Position numbers and translations under genes: made by a program. The notes below the pieces were generated by a model. The model saw nothing but the letters and a program-made list of their open reading frames with translations. It did no database searches and was not told where the DNA came from. Positions 60,197-64,000 of a stretch of 64,000 nucleotides of DNA are shown here, piece after piece. The DNA is from Lantana camara (lineage: Eukaryota; Streptophyta; Magnoliopsida; Lamiales; Verbenaceae), in NCBI GenBank assembly GCA_037501455.1, contig CM074862.1, positions 88,745,501 through 88,809,500 of the forward strand. The letters are read 5' to 3'. Numbering within the stretch: the first letter of the stretch is position 1; every line of letters begins with the position of its first letter.

Positions 60197-61845
60197 TTAC
60201 TGTACCCCAAGCAACTTCATCATCTCTTTCCAGAAACAGCTAGTAAATATGGGATCCCTATCAGACACCACACTGTTAGGCAGTCCATGCAATTTGTATA
60301 CAGTGTCAACAAAAACCTTTGCTAATTCAGAAGCTGTGTAAGGATGTGAGAGAGGTATACAATGGGTGTATTTGGTAAACCGATCCACTATCACCCAAAT
60401 AACACTCTTTCCCTTAGAGTTTGGCAATTGTTCAATGAAGTCCATAGTTATATGTTGCCATGCCTGAGTTGGAATAGGCAAGGGTTGCAGCAATCCATAT
60501 TCTCTCCCAGTCTGATGTTTGCATTGCTGACAGATATTACACTCTTCCACCACTTTTTTAACATTAGCTAACATATCAGGCCAAGTAAAAGTGGTTTTCA
60601 ACCTCTGTAGGGTAGCCTGGATTCCAGAATGTCCCCCTATGTGAGAGTTGTGAATGTATTCAACAATTTGCCTCCTCAATTCACCACCTCTTCCTACATA
60701 CAATTTCCCTTTATATCTAACCACCCCATCCTTGCAATTATAGAATGAAACTCCATAAGGCATTGCAGCATTCTCTAGTATCACTTCTTGTATTTCCTCA
60801 TCATTTTCATAGCTCTTGGTCAGCTCTTCCATCCACTGTGGTTGAATTAAAGTTATACCATGGCATGTGATCTCTTCACTCCCTCTCCTAGATAGTGCAT
60901 CAACAGCCTTGTTTTCTTTCCCTTGCTTGTACTCTATTGTGTAGCTATATCCCAATAGCTTGGTGAGGTACTTGTGCTGCAAAGGAGTAGATATTTTCTG
61001 ATTTAAAAGATACTTCAGGCTGCATTGATCAGTTTTGATGGTGAAGGTATCATGCAATAGATAGTTTCTCCACCTCTCCACTACTTGGATAATGGGCATC
61101 ATTTCCTTCTCATAAACAGACATTCCCAAAGCCTTCTCTCCCAGGGCTTTGCTGAAATAAGCAATAGGATGCTTATCCTGCATAAGTACTGCTCCCAATC
61201 CATGGTAACAAGCATCTGTTTCCAAAATGAACTTCTTCCCAAAATCAGGTAGTGATAGCACAGGTGCTTGAGTCATGGCTTTCTTCAATTTCTCAAAAGC
61301 TTCCACAGCTTTATCATTCCATTCAAATTTTCCCTTTTTTGTTAGCTCATTCGGTGGTTTAGCTATGAGCCCATAGTGTCTGATGAATTTCCTGTAGTAT
61401 CTAGTTAGACCTAAGAATCCCCTTAGCCCCTCCAGTGTCTTAGGTTTGGGCCATTCTACCATTGCTTCAATTTTCTTGGGATCTCCTTGGACTCCCTCTT
61501 TGGATATGATATGGCCCAGATACTCCACATATTCCATCCCAAAACTACACTTGGATTCCTTGGCATAAAGCTGCTGTTCCTTCAGAGTCTGGAGTACAAT
61601 TTCCAAATGATTACAATGCTCCTCCAAACTCTTACTATATATTAAGATGTCATCAAAGAATACCAACACAAATTTTCCCAAGTATGGTTTAAACACATCA
61701 TTCATTAGTAACTGAAAGGTAGCAGGTGTATTTTTCAGACCAAATGGCATTACCCTGAATTCATACAGCCCAGAAGTAGTTACAAAAGCAGTTTTAGGGA
61801 CATCTTCCACTGCCACTCTTATCTGATGATACCCTGCTCTCAGGT
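60197..61845 (-). pseudogene. Reverse transcriptase (C-terminal part), RNase H and integrase core
   Basis: From the first Met at 61816: FVTTSGLYEFRVMPFGLKNT and the catalytic FFDDILIYS (aspartates at residues 55-56), then YLGHIISKEGV. RNase H starts at ILETDACYHGLGAVLMQ, with KTDQCSLKYLL further on. The integrase zinc site follows (H...H then CNICQQC) and the first core aspartates (TMDFIEQLP, VSDRDPIF). The reading frame differs from the preceding part because of the C run at 61866-61882. It ends at a TAA just before the last integrase residues. Confidence 0.88.
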
Positions 61846-62580
61846 CTATTTTAGAAAAATAAGTGCCCCCCCCCCCCCCCCAAGTTCATCTAACAAGTCA
61901 TCAATAAGAGGTATGGGGTAACTATCCTTAACAGTTATGGAGTTTAACTTTCTGTAGTCCACACAGAACCTCCATGAGCCATCTTTCTTTTTGACTAATA
62001 ATACTGGTGATGAATAGGGACTATTGCTTGGTTGTATGATCCCATTCTTCATCATCTCAGTGATTAACTTCTCAATCTCCTTTTTTTGTACATGGGGATA
62101 TCTATAGGGATGTTGTTTGAAGGCTGAAACTCCTTCCTTCAGTGGAATCTTGTGATCATGTGATCTAATAGGTGGCATTTCCACTGGTTCTTCAAACACA
62201 GCCTGATACTTTGAGAGTATTGGTTGTACTTCTTTTCCAATCCCCTCACTTTGCTCTAGAGAAGCTGTTGTAACCATACAAAAACATCTAGCTGCCTCCT
62301 TCTTTCTAGAGAAAAACTTCTTAAGTTTCATTCCTGTGATCATTTTCAGAGAAAGATCACTTCCTTTGCCATATAATGTGATTACCCTTTGATCTTTCTG
62401 GAACTTCAAAGTTTGATTGTCAAAATCAAAGGTAACAGGACCCAGCTTTCTTAAGAAATCCACTCCAACCACCATGTCATGTACCCCCAAATCTAGTACC
62501 CCCACATCAGTTTTAAACTTCAAAGTTTGCCATATAATGTGATTACCCTTTGATCTTTCTGGAACTTCAAAGTTTGCCAT
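61846..62580 (-). pseudogene. Protease end and reverse transcriptase N-terminal part
   Basis: It starts in a duplicated stretch ([20 protein letters not shown] appears here and again at the end of the gag-protease frame). It continues into the linker to reverse transcriptase ([18 protein letters not shown], then [20 protein letters not shown] and [13 protein letters not shown]). Translation then runs into a poly-glycine stretch encoded by the C run and ends at 61846. Upstream duplication and downstream frameshift both show decay. Confidence 0.82.
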
Positions 62581-62720
62581 ATAATGTGATTACCCTTTGA
62601 TCTTTCTGGAATTTCAAAGTTTGATTGTCAAAATCAAAGGTAACAGGACCTAGCTTTCTTAAGAAATCCACTCCAACCACCACGTCATGTACCCCCAAAT
62701 CTAGTACCCTCACATCAGTT
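62360..62720 (-). repeat. Local duplication with a ~47-bp block in three copies
   Basis: The block GCCATATAATGTGATTACCC followed by TTTGATCTTTCTGGAA occurs at about 62369, 62529 and 62576. A larger flanking segment (GATTGTCAAAATCAAAGG to CCCCACATCAG) is also duplicated. It disrupts the protease/linker frame. Confidence 0.8.
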
Positions 62721-64000
62721 TTAAAAATGTAACCCCCCATCTTCCACATTAACTGACTACATTTTCCATCACAGTGCATCCTTCCACCATTAGCCACTGT
62801 GACTGTCAACACATTAGTGCATTCAATCTGGCAGTTAAGTTTCTTGGTTGCTGCTTTGTCCAAGAAAGTGTGCGTGCTCCCAGTATCCAGGAGAATGGAA
62901 ATACTCTTGCCCTTAACTCTGCCTTCTACTTTGAGAGTCTCAGGAGTAACCTTGCCTGCTATGGCATTATAAGAGATTTTGTACTCTTCAGAGTCTTCAC
63001 ATCCCACTTCAATGACAGGAGACTCCTCTATCTCTCCTTCTTCTTCTATTTCCTCGTCTGCTTCTACCCCAACTATCACAAAAAGTTTCTTGCATTTATG
63101 CCCTATGTGATACGGTTCATCACAGTTAAAGCATAGCCCCTTCTTCCTCCTACTCTCAAGCTCTTCATAGTTAAGCCTTTTTATGGGAAAATGCTTCTCA
63201 CTATGATTGCTGGAATTTCTTCTTACCACAGTATCATTGTTCTTTCCATTCCAGGGTTTATGAGCTGTTTTCCCATTCCTCTGCATTGTTTCCACATGGT
63301 TATCTTGTTTCCTTGCTAGAGCAATTGCATGAGCTAAAGTCTGAGGTCCCAACATGTCCAGCATTTGGCTAATTTCATCTTTCAAACCACTGATAAAGCT
63401 TTGGATGAAATATTCCTCCGTTAGTGCTCTGTTGTTACTGCTCATAAATGACTTAAGCTCCTCAAACTTCAAGATATACTCCTCCAGATTTTTTCCCTGT
63501 TTTAATTTGTTAAATTGCCCTACCAGGTTTTGCTCTTCTTGTTTTGAGAACCGTTTCATCACAGAATCCGCAAACCAAGCCCACCCCATATTCTCTTTCC
63601 CTTCCATATAATCTATATACCAGTGATCCGCTATTGTTTCCATGTTCATGGCTGCTAGCATAATCTTTTCATAATCACTTAATGGATTGAATAGAAAGTA
63701 CTTGTAACACTTCCTAAGCCAGTTCCTAGGTTCCTCGCCATTGAATCTAGGAAATTCAATTTTGTTCTTAAGGGAAATGTTACCTTGAAGATCTGGACCT
63801 CTGAACCCCGGAGGTGGTGGCATTAACCCCGCATCAGGTCTGTGTCTCAGCACACTTTGATTTCCAGGAGGGGTAAGGTTGTTCACGTTGGGATTAGTTC
63901 CAATTCCCACTCCTCCAGATCCTCCTGCGCCACCCCCAACTGTAACATCCGCGTAGGAAGGTGGTATAGCTCCTGTTCCATACGCCGGGGCTGTCTGTTT
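62581..64000 (-). CDS. Gag and protease of the chromovirus, open to the window end
   Basis: The first Met within view is at 63910, but the frame stays open to 64000, so the true start may lie outside. The gag core reads [20 protein letters not shown], then [12 protein letters not shown] and [25 protein letters not shown] knuckle [14 protein letters not shown] follows. The protease starts at [13 protein letters not shown] (DTG catalytic motif). It ends after the [15 protein letters not shown] stretch in the duplicated block. The product would be the virus-like-particle protein plus protease. Confidence 0.85.

Larger units (their letters stand above)
58885..64000 (-). mobile_element. Chromovirus-type Ty3/gypsy element, 5' end outside the window
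   Basis: Minus-strand gag, protease, reverse transcriptase, RNase H, integrase and chromodomain follow in Ty3/gypsy order. The candidate 3' LTR lies at 58885 to about 59229. The coding region is broken by a 17-nt C run (61866-61882), a local duplication (about 62360-62720) and a TAA codon at about 60195. gag is open to the window end. Confidence 0.88.

Overview
This window is plant nuclear DNA. It has intron-rich genes with GT/AG junctions, AT-rich intergenic sequence, LTR retrotransposons, a LINE, a Helitron and many small terminal-inverted-repeat (TIR) elements. The protein families present (LIKE-COV, RWP-RK, DUF1005, plant mobile domain, plant B3) point to a flowering plant, most likely a eudicot. 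I cannot name the species.

Layout. (1) 1-9763: a young minus-strand LTR element with ~4 kb LTRs and a ~3.2 kb non-coding interior, of the LARD type, cut by the window edge; a related truncated LTR in the opposite orientation follows to 10345. (2) 10346-~14762: the 3' part of a Ty3/gypsy element carrying a decayed plant-mobile-domain gene in antisense. (3) 16150-30900: the gene-rich block, with LIKE-COV (+), a copia-gag/B3 fusion gene (+), an RWP-RK/RKD gene (+) and a DUF1005 gene (-), and MITEs in introns and between genes. (4) 31000-44900: gene-poor, AT-rich DNA with a probable Helitron (33597-39367) that contains a decayed LINE, a 219-bp LINE tail with target-site duplications (TSDs), and several MITE/hAT elements. 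(5) 44911-52228: an Athila-like gag-protease element with abnormal architecture (below). (6) 53140-58690: two tandem copies of a glycine/proline-rich XYPPX protein gene (-). (7) 58885-64000: the 3' part of a minus-strand chromovirus, broken by a 17-nt poly-C tract, local duplications and a stop codon.

Most unusual object. The element at 44911-52228 has its two ~1.47-kb LTRs in INVERTED orientation and is flanked by a perfect 5-bp TSD (TGGAT). Next to the inverted LTR is a nearly full-length copy of tRNA-Asp(GUC) including the 3' CCA, where only a ~19-nt primer-binding site is expected; the left LTR has exactly that normal site. Both outer termini are U3 ends. The arrangement looks like a reverse-transcription product in which the whole tRNA primer was copied and joined at the polypurine tract, then integrated through two U3 ends. 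Its inverted LTRs could also give hairpin RNA.

The host genes do not form a pathway. COV-like proteins are membrane proteins tied to vascular patterning, RKDs are transcription factors, DUF1005 proteins are poorly characterised, and XYPPX proteins are small stress-linked proteins. All gene models were built by eye from splice sites and reading frames.
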